Shown here: positions 44,696 to 53,318 of the stretch, in pieces
Position numbering within the stretch: the first letter of the stretch is position 1
How the letters are laid out: each line of letters starts with the position of its first letter
Assembly: GCF_022832385.1 (NCBI RefSeq)
Contig: NZ_JALHLE010000008.1
Coordinates: 1-64,000, forward strand
From: Novosphingobium album (ex Hu et al. 2023)
GTDB taxonomy: Bacteria > Pseudomonadota > Alphaproteobacteria > Sphingomonadales > Sphingomonadaceae
Length of the DNA: 64,000 nucleotides
Direction: 5' to 3'
Notes under the pieces: model-generated
Told to the model about the DNA's origin: nothing
Databases searched by the model: none
Seen by the model: the letters and a program-made list of their open reading frames with translations, nothing else
Position numbers and translations under genes: made by a program

Positions 44696-46390
44696 ATGAC
44701 TACGACCTTCGACCGCCGCAAATTTCTCGTCCGATCTGCCGGGGCAGCAGCGGGGATGTTCGCGACCGGACTGGATTTCAAACGCCAGGCCGCGTTCGCC
44801 GCAGGAATTCCCGTCGACACCATTTTCACCAATGCGCGCATCTGGACCGGTGAAGGGCGGCGCGTGTTTACGGACGCGATTGGCATTATCGACGGGCGCA
44901 TAGCGGCACTCGGTCTGGAGGCCGCGAACAGTCTGGCCAGTGCCAGGACCCGGCGTATCAATCTTGAAGGCGCGCTGGTCACCCCCGGATTCACCGACTG
45001 TCACGTCCATTTCACCCTTGCTTCGGCCACGCTGGGTCAGCCATCGCTGCGCGACGCAGCGGACAAGGCGGAATTTACCCGCCGCATTGCCGAAGCCGCA
45101 CGCGCCATGATGCCGGGCCAGTGGCTGCAAGGGGGCAACTGGGACAACGACCGCTGGGGCGGCGAATTGCCTACGCGGGACTGGATCGACGCCGTCACAC
45201 CCAACACGCCTGTCGCCGTGGTTCGCTACGACTTGCACATGGTGCTGCTGAACTCGGCCGCACTCAAGGCGATCGGCATCGACGATGGCATTGCCGACGT
45301 GCCGGGCGGTGTCGTTGGACGCGACGCCAGAGGCCGCCTCACCGGCATCTTCAAGGATGCGGCCAAGGATCTGGTGGTGGGACGCATTCCCACGCCGCGC
45401 GATGCCGAAATCGACGCCGCAAACCGCAAGGGGATCGCGCTGGGCATCTCGAAGGGTGTGACACAGGTTCACGAACCCGGGGTCAGTTGGGAAACATTCC
45501 ATTCGGCACGGCGGATGAGGGCCGCAGGCGGTCTCGACATGCGCTTCTATGCGATGACGCCCCTCAAGGACTGGGAAAAACTCGCTGCAGTCGTTGCCGA
45601 GGAAGGCCGCGGCGATGAATTTGTTCGCTGGGGCGGATGCAAGGTTGTCTTTGACGGCTCGCTCGGTTCGCGCACGGCCTTGTTCTATAAGCCTTACTTC
45701 GACGATCCCGCAACGCACGGCATTACCGTTACCGATGAAGCCGACATGCGGAATTGGGCGATCCAGGCGGACAAGGCCGGTTTCCAGATTTCCGCCCACG
45801 CCATTGGTGACGAAGCGAACGACATCGTGCTCGACATGCTGGCGGCAACGGCCCGCACCAATGGCCCACGCGACAGGCGCAGCCGGATAGAGCACGCGCA
45901 GCACCTCGCCCCGTCGGCCATCGGGCGCTTCGCCGAACAGAACGTCATCGCTTCGGTCCAGCCCTTTCACGCCATTGACGACGGGCGCTGGGCCTTGAGG
46001 CGGATCGGCGAGAAGCGGCTCGAGACGACATATGCGTTCGAATCCCTGATCGCGAGCGGCGCGCACGTCTGCTTCGGCTCGGATTGGCCAGTGGCCCCGT
46101 TGGACCCGCTCACCGGGCTCAAGGCAGCGGTCCTGCGCGAGACGCTCGACGGGGCCAATCCGGATGGATGGTTTCCAAAACAGCGGGTTGAAATCCATGA
46201 CGCGCTGCTCTCCTACACGCGGAATGCCGCTTATGCAGGCGGCAGCGAAGCCGATACAGGCACGCTAGCACCGGGGCGGCTGGCCGATTTCGTCGTTTGG
46301 GATGAAGATCTTACAACCGTCGATCCGGACCGGCTCGATCAGGCGAAAGTGATGGGCACCTGGCTGGGTGGCCGGAAGGTTTTCGGCTGA
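44696..46390 (+). CDS. Tat-exported amidohydrolase (YtcJ-like)
   Basis: 564 aa. Twin-arginine signal FDRRKFLVRSAGAAAGM, then an amidohydrolase-3 domain: TPGFTDCHVHFTLA (HxH), QWLQGGNWDNDRWGG, KVVFDGSLGSRTA (region of the bridging residue), QISAHAIGDEAND (His), RIEHAQHLAP (His) and FGSDWPVAPLDPL (Asp). It therefore has a complete metal site. YtcJ-type proteins are zinc hydrolases of unclear substrate. The ATG at 44696 begins the Tat signal. It is followed by a hairpin and the TonB receptor gene. Confidence 0.9.
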   Translation: MTTTFDRRKFLVRSAGAAAGMFATGLDFKRQAAFAAGIPVDTIFTNARIWTGEGRRVFTDAIGIIDGRIAALGLEAANSLASARTRRINLEGALVTPGFTDCHVHFTLASATLGQPSLRDAADKAEFTRRIAEAARAMMPGQWLQGGNWDNDRWGGELPTRDWIDAVTPNTPVAVVRYDLHMVLLNSAALKAIGIDDGIADVPGGVVGRDARGRLTGIFKDAAKDLVVGRIPTPRDAEIDAANRKGIALGISKGVTQVHEPGVSWETFHSARRMRAAGGLDMRFYAMTPLKDWEKLAAVVAEEGRGDEFVRWGGCKVVFDGSLGSRTALFYKPYFDDPATHGITVTDEADMRNWAIQADKAGFQISAHAIGDEANDIVLDMLAATARTNGPRDRRSRIEHAQHLAPSAIGRFAEQNVIASVQPFHAIDDGRWALRRIGEKRLETTYAFESLIASGAHVCFGSDWPVAPLDPLTGLKAAVLRETLDGANPDGWFPKQRVEIHDALLSYTRNAAYAGGSEADTGTLAPGRLADFVVWDEDLTTVDPDRLDQAKVMGTWLGGRKVFG

Positions 46391-46402
46391 ACAGTTATTG
46401 GA

Positions 46403-46438
46403 CCCCTGAAAGACCCAAAACTGGATGTTTTGCAGGGG
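46403..46438 (+). terminator. Possible terminator after the Tat amidohydrolase gene
   Basis: Nested inverted repeat: outer arms CCCCTG / CAGGGG and inner arms CAAAAC / GTTTTG around TGGAT. No U-tract. Confidence 0.4.
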
Positions 46439-46540
46439 CTAGCGAAAGCCGAACGTCGAAGGGCTGGAAGTCAAGACATAACACCATTAATGCAATTAAA
46501 TCGCAATAGCGAACAATCGCATCCATTGAGGGATTTGACC

Positions 46541-48691
46541 ATGCCGTACACATCCAATCGCATTCGTTCAGCGCTTCGTGGCAGCAGTTGCCTCGCTTTC
46601 GCGGCCGGCCTTGCCACAATCACTGCCCCCGCTTTCGCCGAGGACGTGAAGACCTCGCAGGAGATCGTCGTCACGGCACAGCGCGAAAATGCGACCCACG
46701 TGGAGAATGGCGGCTCTGCAGGCGTGCTCGGCAACAAGCCGGCCGAGGACCTGCCCTTCAACGTGCGCAGCTTCGATTCGACGCTAATCCTCAACCAGCA
46801 GCCCAAGTCGCTGGGCGAAGTGCTGGAAAACGATCCCACCGTGCGCACCACCTACGGCTATGGCAACGCAGCCGAAGCGTTCGTCATCCGCGGCTTTGAA
46901 CTTTACGGTGACGACGTCGGCCTGAACGGCCTTTACGGGATCACCCCGCGCCAGCTCATCGCACCGGAACTGTTCGATCAGGTTCAGGTGCTGAACGGCT
47001 CCTCGGCCTTTCTCAATGGTGCAGCGCCCGGCGGCTCCGGTCTTGGCGGCAGCGTCAACCTGCTGCTCAAGCATGCCGGGCAATCCGACCTCAACCGCGT
47101 GACGCTCGGCTATACGTCGGACTCGCACTTTGGTGGCAGCTTCGATGTTTCGCGCCGGTTTGGTGATCTCGGCGTGCGCATCAACGGCAATTATCAGGAT
47201 GGCCAGATGGGCATCGACCGGGAGGACCGCATGAGCCAGGTCCTCGGCGTCGGTCTTGACTGGTCGCACGGCCCTGTCCGCATGAGCCTCGATCTGGCCT
47301 ACCAGAAGGTCCGCGTCGATGATCTCCGGCCCAAGGTGACGATCTACACGTCAGTCGTCCCGAGTGTGCCGGATTCGGATGCGAACTACGCGCAGGCCTA
47401 TACGTACTCCAAGCTGCGCGACATCTTCGGCGTGTTCAATTTCGAGTACGACTTTGCCGACAATGCCACGATGTGGTTCAAGGCCGGTGCGCGCGATGGC
47501 TCCGAAGACGGCATCTACGGCGGCTTCAACCTGTTCGATGCCACCACCGGCGATGGCTCGGGCAACGCCCTCTACGTGCCGCGCACCGACAACAACGAGG
47601 CCGTGGAAGCGGGCGCGCGCGCCAAGGTCGGCAGCGTCATCACCCAGGAATTCGTCGTGGGTGCCAATGCCAGCTGGCAGGTCAACCGCAACGCGTTCGA
47701 TTTCCTGTACGGCCCCGGTTTCGCCGGTTTCTCGACGAATCTCTATGACACCCCGCAGGTGGACATCCCACGCTCCACGCTTGTCGGCGGCGACCTCAAC
47801 GATCCCTATCCCATCTCACGCACCCGCCTGTGGTCTGCCTTCGCTTCCGACACGATCGGATTCTGGGATGACCGTATTCTCGTGACCGGCGGCCTTCGCC
47901 TGCAGACGATCAAGATCAAGAGCTACGGCTACTACGACGGCGGCGCGCTCTCCTCGGTCTATGACGACGACGCCGTGACGCCAGTGGTGGGTCTCGTGGT
48001 CAAGCCGGTGGAGGGCGTGTCGCTCTACGCCAACCGCATCGAAGCCCTGCAGCAAGGCCCGACCGCAGGCTTTGGCGCGGCCAACTTCGGCGAAGTCTTC
48101 CCGCCCTACGTCTCGACCCAGTACGAGGTTGGCGGCAAGGTGAAGGTCGGCCCGATGTTCGCGAGCCTCGCCTGGTATCAGATCAAGAAGCCCTACGGGT
48201 ATATCGACAACAGCACGCTGGTCTATGCGATCAATGGTACGCAGCGTAACCGCGGCGTCGAATTCACGCTGAACGGCGAAGTCCTGCCCGGCTTGCGCCT
48301 GATCTCGGGCCTGTCCGTGACCAAGGCGAAGCTGCTGGCCTCGGCGGATGCCAATGCGGGCACCGAAGCCAAGGGCGTGCCGGACTGGACCGCCAACGCC
48401 AATCTGGAATGGGATACGCCGCTTGAGGGCTTCACGCTCACCGGCCGCGTGACTTATACCGGCAAGCAGTGGGTCGATGTCGCGAACACGCTTCGCCTGC
48501 CGGACTGGACCATCTTCAACGCCGGGGCCCGCTATGTCTTCGCCGCCGGCGATGTCCCAGTAACCTTGCGCTTCAACGTCGATAACATCGCGGACAAGCG
48601 CTACTGGGCCTCGGCCTACGACGACTTCTCGGCCGCACTCCTGCAGGGCCAGCCGCGAACCTTCAAGGCGTCGATCTCCGCCGATTTCTGA
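46541..48691 (+). CDS. TonB-dependent siderophore-type receptor
   Basis: 716 aa. Signal peptide (SCLAFAAGLATITAPAFAED), TonB-box region QEIVVTAQRE, plug domain with LGEVLENDPTVRT, AFVIRGFELYGDDVGLNG and VQVLNGSSAFLNG, and a 22-strand barrel ending KASISADF. The plug pattern matches the FhuE/FcuA group of ferric-siderophore receptors. With the PepSY reductase candidate at 41141 it could form an iron-uptake unit, although the neighbouring hydrolases suggest a wider scavenging role. Start ATG at 46541 opens the signal peptide. Confidence 0.93.
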   Translation: MPYTSNRIRSALRGSSCLAFAAGLATITAPAFAEDVKTSQEIVVTAQRENATHVENGGSAGVLGNKPAEDLPFNVRSFDSTLILNQQPKSLGEVLENDPTVRTTYGYGNAAEAFVIRGFELYGDDVGLNGLYGITPRQLIAPELFDQVQVLNGSSAFLNGAAPGGSGLGGSVNLLLKHAGQSDLNRVTLGYTSDSHFGGSFDVSRRFGDLGVRINGNYQDGQMGIDREDRMSQVLGVGLDWSHGPVRMSLDLAYQKVRVDDLRPKVTIYTSVVPSVPDSDANYAQAYTYSKLRDIFGVFNFEYDFADNATMWFKAGARDGSEDGIYGGFNLFDATTGDGSGNALYVPRTDNNEAVEAGARAKVGSVITQEFVVGANASWQVNRNAFDFLYGPGFAGFSTNLYDTPQVDIPRSTLVGGDLNDPYPISRTRLWSAFASDTIGFWDDRILVTGGLRLQTIKIKSYGYYDGGALSSVYDDDAVTPVVGLVVKPVEGVSLYANRIEALQQGPTAGFGAANFGEVFPPYVSTQYEVGGKVKVGPMFASLAWYQIKKPYGYIDNSTLVYAINGTQRNRGVEFTLNGEVLPGLRLISGLSVTKAKLLASADANAGTEAKGVPDWTANANLEWDTPLEGFTLTGRVTYTGKQWVDVANTLRLPDWTIFNAGARYVFAAGDVPVTLRFNVDNIADKRYWASAYDDFSAALLQGQPRTFKASISADF

Positions 48692-48710
48692 TTCTCCATC
48701 CCAACCAACT

Positions 48711-48746
48711 GGCGGGGCCGGCTCTACATGCCGGTCCCGCCTTTTT
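48711..48746 (+). terminator. Intrinsic terminator of the TonB receptor gene
   Basis: Twelve-bp stem GGCGGGGCCGGC / GCCGGTCCCGCC (one wobble pair), 7-nt loop, then TTTTTG. Confidence 0.88.
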
Positions 48747-48790
48747 GTCTCCGCTTGAATTCCGCTAAAGGAGGCGAAAGGACACACGAA

Positions 48791-49744
48791 ATGACGTCTC
48801 CTCCTTTCCCAGACGACGATGTCGATCCCGAAATCCGCGACTGGCTGACGCAGATGTTTGCCGCCTCGGCCGCGCTGGGCTCACGGCCTGGAATGCCATG
48901 GGAAGAACTGCGGGCCATCGCGGAGAAACAGCGTGAACCATGGCGCACCGGCGGCCCCGCGATGTTCGCGACCGAAGATCTCTCCATCGGCGATCACGCC
49001 ATCCACATCCGCATCCACCGCCCTATCGAGGCCGAAGCCCTTCCCATACTGGTCTACCTGCATGGTGGAGGCTGGACGCTTTTCAGCACCGATACACACG
49101 ACCGACTGATGCGCGAATATGCGGCGCGAGCAGGAATTGCCGTGCTGGGCATCGATTACCGGCTGGCTCCTGAGCACCGCTTTCCCGCCGGGCTCGATGA
49201 CGTTGTCATGGTACTGGACTGGCTGCGTGCCGATGGTCCGAGCCACGGACTGGATCCGGCCTGCTATGCCCTGGGCGGAGACAGCGCCGGGGCCAATCTC
49301 GCCCTGGCTGCCGCCATCCGGCAACGCGATGCAGGCTTACCCGGACCGGCTGCCCTGCTGCTCAATTACGGTGCCTTTTCCCGTGCCTCTTATCCCAGCT
49401 ACGACCGATACGGTGATGGCGACCGGTACATGCTCACCGGCCCGGAAATGGACACCTTCTGGGATGCATACCTTGGGCCGGAACACACCGGTGATCCGCT
49501 CGCGGAACCGCTTTGCGCTGATCTGAAAGGGCTTTGCCCGGCATGGCTGTGCGTAGCACAGTGCGATGTTCTGCTGGACGAGAACCGGGAAATGGCGCGG
49601 CTCCTCGCAGAGGCAGGAATTAGCGTGGATTGCCACATCTATGATGGCGCAACGCACAGCTTTCTCGAAGCTGTCGCCATTTCGACACTCGCAACCAAAT
49701 CCATTGCAGAATCCGCAGAATGGCTTACTGAAAAATTACAGTAA
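48791..49744 (+). CDS. Alpha/beta hydrolase, hormone-sensitive-lipase (type IV esterase) family
   Basis: 317 aa. Oxyanion-hole motif YLHGGGWTLF, nucleophile elbow GGDSAGANLAL, acid in CDVLLDENR and catalytic His in GATHSFLEA: a complete Ser-Asp-His triad with the HGGG mark of the HSL family. No signal peptide, so it is cytoplasmic. It likely hydrolyses short-chain or aromatic esters. AAAGGA lies 9 nt before the ATG at 48791; a stronger GGAGG is further upstream. A very AT-rich gap follows. Confidence 0.91.
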   Translation: MTSPPFPDDDVDPEIRDWLTQMFAASAALGSRPGMPWEELRAIAEKQREPWRTGGPAMFATEDLSIGDHAIHIRIHRPIEAEALPILVYLHGGGWTLFSTDTHDRLMREYAARAGIAVLGIDYRLAPEHRFPAGLDDVVMVLDWLRADGPSHGLDPACYALGGDSAGANLALAAAIRQRDAGLPGPAALLLNYGAFSRASYPSYDRYGDGDRYMLTGPEMDTFWDAYLGPEHTGDPLAEPLCADLKGLCPAWLCVAQCDVLLDENREMARLLAEAGISVDCHIYDGATHSFLEAVAISTLATKSIAESAEWLTEKLQ

Positions 49745-49891
49745 TATGTGAAACATTAAAATACCTTTTATTGTAATTATTTTATATAATATAATATTAT
49801 TATATAAACTTTTCTGCGCAAGAATTCTCTGAGATATCAAAATCTTCTGAACGTAAAAGAAGAGCGCGAACTCACGAATCTGATCGGAGGA
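49745..49891. other. Very AT-rich spacer
   Basis: Bases 49745-49830 are almost pure A/T (for example atataatataatattatta), unlike the GC-rich surroundings. No gene, tRNA or clear terminator is visible. It adjoins a TonB-receptor relic and may mark an old insertion or deletion boundary. Confidence 0.5.
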
Positions 49892-50024
49892 TCAGGAAGT
49901 GGCATTGAAGCGGGTGAGGATCGTCGGCTCGCTCACAGAGACCGCTGAACTGCACTTCTGTTTCGTTGGTGATGTTGATGGCATCGAACGTCAGGCGAAG
50001 ATTCTTCCGCAGGTTCAAGGACGG
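49892..50024 (-). pseudogene. C-terminal relic of a TonB-dependent receptor
   Basis: The minus strand encodes LNLRKNLRLTFDAINITNETE-like sequence, the typical penultimate strands of TonB receptors (LTFDAINITNE), then a one-base frameshift leads to SVSEPTILTRFNATS-stop in the next frame. The piece joins directly to the eutC 3' end at 50015, with no remaining start or plug. It is the scar of a larger receptor gene. Confidence 0.5.
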
Positions 50025-50767
50025 CCGCGATTGTCGGAGTCGTGCAGTTGGTCGCTGGTCAGCTTGAGCCGCACACCAGTCTCACCCAGGACGAAGGCAG
50101 CATTCGTCAGTGCCGCAATTTGGTCGGCTGCACGATCCAGCGGAAGGCCTCCAGGCCGGATGTTCGACACGCAATTACGCTCGGCATCGATCCGGCCGAT
50201 TCGGGGATGCAGCGTGATATAGGCGCCGATGCCATCTGCAGCGCTCAGCCCCGGGCGCTCACCGATCAGCACTATGACGATCGACGCCCCCAGTGCCTCG
50301 CCGATGTCGTCACCCAGCGCGACCCGCGCTTGCCGCGCGATTGTCACCGGCGCAAAGCTGCGGACTGCCAGCCGCCCAATGATTGCCTCGGCGAGCGCAA
50401 CTCCGTGCTCCGCGATCCCGCTTGCCGAAAGTCCATCAGCAATTACCAGTGCCACTTCGCCGCGGCAGGTTTCCAAAGCTGCACGGCTTTCCGCCGCAAG
50501 GCGCCGGCCGAGGTCGGGGCGGCGCAGATAGGTCTCCCGGTCCGGTGCCCGGCTGCGGACGGCGGCCGTCGGCCGGCCCGCAATCTCGGCGGCGAACCCG
50601 TCGGACAGAGCGGCATGGACCGCATCGCGCGCAGCGGCATGGGCAAGCTGAAACGCCAGCATCGGCGTGGTCGCCAACGCGGTTCCCGCGCGCGCCAGCC
50701 CCACGCGCGCCGGCGTTAGCGCGCGAAGACGCGCGGTGAGATCGCTCGGGGCGAGTGGCTCAGCCAA
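50015..50767 (-). CDS. eutC: Ethanolamine ammonia-lyase, small subunit
   Basis: 250 aa. Family segments: LARAGTALATTPMLAFQLAHA, AARDAVH, LVIADGLSASGIAEHG (cobalamin-binding region), VLIGERPGLSAADGIGAYIT and RNCVSNIRPGGLPLDRAADQ. With EutB it forms the adenosylcobalamin-dependent enzyme that turns ethanolamine into acetaldehyde and ammonia. It overlaps eutB by 8 bp. No eut transport, microcompartment or reactivase (eutA) gene and no cobalamin riboswitch is seen in the window. Confidence 0.95.
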   Translation of the reverse strand: MAEPLAPSDLTARLRALTPARVGLARAGTALATTPMLAFQLAHAAARDAVHAALSDGFAAEIAGRPTAAVRSRAPDRETYLRRPDLGRRLAAESRAALETCRGEVALVIADGLSASGIAEHGVALAEAIIGRLAVRSFAPVTIARQARVALGDDIGEALGASIVIVLIGERPGLSAADGIGAYITLHPRIGRIDAERNCVSNIRPGGLPLDRAADQIAALTNAAFVLGETGVRLKLTSDQLHDSDNRGRP

Positions 50768-52145
50768 GTGCCGAGATCGCTTTCAGCGCGAGTCCGGGCA
50801 ACGACGGATGCCCGGACAGCCGGCCATCGGCATCCATGATCCCGTTGGAGGCAAGCCATGCCTCGAATTCCGGCGCAGGACGCAGGCCCAGCACATCGCG
50901 GATGTAAAGCGCATCGTGGAAGCTGGTCGATTGATAGCCGAGCATGATGTCGTCTGCCCCCGGTACGCCCATGATGAAGTTTACACCGGCCACGCCCAGC
51001 ACGGTCAGGATCGTGTCCATATCGTCCTGATCGGCCTCGGCATGATTGGTGTAGCAAATGTCGAGCCCCATCGGCAGGCCGAGCAACTTGCCGCAGCAAT
51101 GGTCCTCCAGCGCGGCGCGCAGGATCTGCTTGCCATCATAGAGATATTCAGGGCCGATGAACCCTACCACGGAATTGACCAGCAGGGGATCGTAAGCTCG
51201 TGCCACCGCATAGGCGCGGCATTCGAGCGTCTGCTGGTCAACGCCGTGATGTGCGTCGGAGGACAGGCACGAGCCCTGACCCGTTTCGAAATACATCACA
51301 TTGTGCCCCACCGTCCCTCGCCCCAGCGCAAGCGTCGCCTCATGCGCCTCGCGCAGCAGTGCGAGGTCGATCCCGAAGGCCCGGTTGGCGGCCTCGGTTC
51401 CCGCGATCGACTGGAAGCAGAGGTCGACCGGCGCACCGCGGCGGATCAGCTCAAGCGTATTAGTGACATGGGTGAGCACGCAGGATTGCGTGGGTATGGC
51501 AAGCGCATGTACGATCTCGTCGAGCATCGTCAGCAGTGTTTGTGCCGTGTCGAGATCGTCGCCGGCAGGGTTAATTCCGATCACCGCGTCGCCCGATCCC
51601 AGCAGCAACCCGTCGAGCGTCGCAGCGGCGATAGCCGAAGGGGCGTCGGTCGGGTGGTTCGGCTGCAACCGCACCGAGAGCCGGCCGGGAATTCCCAGGG
51701 TATCGCGAAAACCGGTGACCACACAGAGCTTTCGTGCGACCGATACCAGGTCCTGGTTTCGCATAATCTTGGAGACTGCGGCGACGATTTCGGGGGTTAG
51801 CCCAGGTGCAAGCGCGCAGATTTCCGGGCCATCGGCGGCCAGCAGCCAATCGCGAAACGCGCCGACGGTGAGACCAGCAACCGGCCCCAGTGCCCTGTGA
51901 TCCTGTGTGTCGGCGATCAGTCGCGTCACCTCGTCGGCCTCGTAGGGAACGACCGGGTGTTCGACAAAATGGGTCAGCGGCAGATCGGCCAGCAGCCACC
52001 GCGCGGCAATCCGGTGCGCCTCGCTTTCTGCCGCGACTCCCGCCAACACGTCGCCCGAGCGTAACGGCGAGGCGGCCGCCAGCACCGCCGCCAGCGAGGC
52101 GAAGCGATAGCGTGTGCCGCCACAATCGACATGCAAATTCCCCAT
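50760..52145 (-). CDS. eutB: Ethanolamine ammonia-lyase, large subunit
   Basis: 461-aa TIM-barrel catalytic subunit. Characteristic segments are LRSGDVLAGVAAES, TLGIPGRLSVRLQPNHPTD, GSGDAVIGINPAGDD, PTQSCVLTHVTNTLE, FQSIAGTEAANRAFG, YFETGQGSCLSS, NSVVGFIGPEYLYDG and PGADDIMLGYQSTSFHD. Start set at the ATG at 52145 because MGNLHVDCGGTRYRF aligns with the family N-terminus; ATGs at 52154 and 52187 are upstream. Coupled to eutC by overlap. Confidence 0.96.
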   Translation of the reverse strand: MGNLHVDCGGTRYRFASLAAVLAAASPLRSGDVLAGVAAESEAHRIAARWLLADLPLTHFVEHPVVPYEADEVTRLIADTQDHRALGPVAGLTVGAFRDWLLAADGPEICALAPGLTPEIVAAVSKIMRNQDLVSVARKLCVVTGFRDTLGIPGRLSVRLQPNHPTDAPSAIAAATLDGLLLGSGDAVIGINPAGDDLDTAQTLLTMLDEIVHALAIPTQSCVLTHVTNTLELIRRGAPVDLCFQSIAGTEAANRAFGIDLALLREAHEATLALGRGTVGHNVMYFETGQGSCLSSDAHHGVDQQTLECRAYAVARAYDPLLVNSVVGFIGPEYLYDGKQILRAALEDHCCGKLLGLPMGLDICYTNHAEADQDDMDTILTVLGVAGVNFIMGVPGADDIMLGYQSTSFHDALYIRDVLGLRPAPEFEAWLASNGIMDADGRLSGHPSLPGLALKAISALG

Positions 52146-52277
52146 GACGCCCATGCTGTCCGAACCGGCGTAACAGTACAAACGCAAATTGCCCTGTCGA
52201 GCAGGACCAGTCGCCGTACCTCAGTGCGAGCTAAAATGCCCGCTCACCGCGTTCGACGCGCAGCAGGAGATTGCGGA

Positions 52278-53318
52278 TCAAAACCAGAAGCGCACGCCAA
52301 CCACGAAGTTGGTAACACTCGCCTCTTCTCCCGACGCGCGGGCGTAGTCGGCGCTGGTACCGACCTTCCACTCCTGTGCGATCCCCATGTAGGGCGCGAA
52401 CTCACGCCGGATTTCGTAGCGAAGGCGCAAACCCGCCTCGATACGGTCCACGCCGCTGCCAATGCCCAGTTCGGGAATATCCTGGGCCGCCAGATTGATC
52501 TCTGCGCGCGGTTGCAGGATCAAACGCTGCGTGATGCGCTGGTCGAGTTCGCCTTCGACGCGAGCCGTCACATCACCCTTGTTGGAGATGAACGCTGCCG
52601 CATCCATCTCGAAAAGGTAAGGCGCCAACCCCTGTACGCCGATGGCCGCATGCGCCCGTGACGGCCCGGCCAGATCCTGGCGGACACCTGCCTGCAGATC
52701 CCACCAGGGGCCGATGGCATGGCTCCACAACGCCTGGACTTCTGCTCTCTCGGGCTTCTCGCCGAAATTGCCCTCGCCTTCGCTTTTGAACCAGAGCTTG
52801 TCGATATGCCCGCCGTATGAGCCCTGGACGTCCCAGGTGTAGCCATCTTTACCCTCATGGGCGTGGAATTCGGCGCGGTCTGCCATGAGCCAGAAGACGG
52901 GCATGCCACTGGCTTCTCGAACCACGTGCATCCGCGATGCCGCCATGACATCCGCTCCGACGAACTGGTCGGCCGCAAAGTCGGGACCGGAGAAGGCCTC
53001 GGCTGGCGGTGGTGCCTGGGGGATGTCCCCGGCAGGCATTGGGGCTGCACTTCCATGGGTCATGCCCATGCCGTGCCCCATCTGCATATGGTCCATCCCC
53101 GAGTGATCCATGGAACCATTCATCATCGAATGATCCATGGCCTCTGGGCTCTCCATCGCATCGCCTGAAGAGACGCTGCCTGGCGTGCCGGTGCTGCTGC
53201 CCGAAGGATCAGCGGACGTTGGCGCGGATGTGTGTTGATGATGGCCGGCGTGATCCATCTGATCCTGCGCGAACGCTGGGCTCGCGGCCAGCAGCGGGAG
53301 GGCGAGAAGGTATCTCAC
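52278..53318 (-). CDS. copB: Copper resistance protein B (outer membrane)
   Basis: 346 aa. Signal peptide (YLLALPLLAASPAFAQ), a long Met/His-rich copper-binding region (MDHAGHHQH, MDHSGMDHMQMGHGMGM), then the CopB/PcoB barrel (WLMADRAEFHAHEG, WDVQGSYGGHIDKLWFKSEGE, LQAGVRQDLAGPSR, GLRLRYEIRREFAPYMGI). Start codon is GTG, overlapping the copA stop (GTGA). It acts with CopA to sequester or export copper at the outer membrane. Last gene of the predicted five-gene operon. Confidence 0.95.
   Translation of the reverse strand: MRYLLALPLLAASPAFAQDQMDHAGHHQHTSAPTSADPSGSSTGTPGSVSSGDAMESPEAMDHSMMNGSMDHSGMDHMQMGHGMGMTHGSAAPMPAGDIPQAPPPAEAFSGPDFAADQFVGADVMAASRMHVVREASGMPVFWLMADRAEFHAHEGKDGYTWDVQGSYGGHIDKLWFKSEGEGNFGEKPERAEVQALWSHAIGPWWDLQAGVRQDLAGPSRAHAAIGVQGLAPYLFEMDAAAFISNKGDVTARVEGELDQRITQRLILQPRAEINLAAQDIPELGIGSGVDRIEAGLRLRYEIRREFAPYMGIAQEWKVGTSADYARASGEEASVTNFVVGVRFWF

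Noticed and set aside
52146..52277. Cobalamin riboswitch upstream of eutBC
   Set aside because: No B12-box-like conserved sequence or suitable length was found in the leader.
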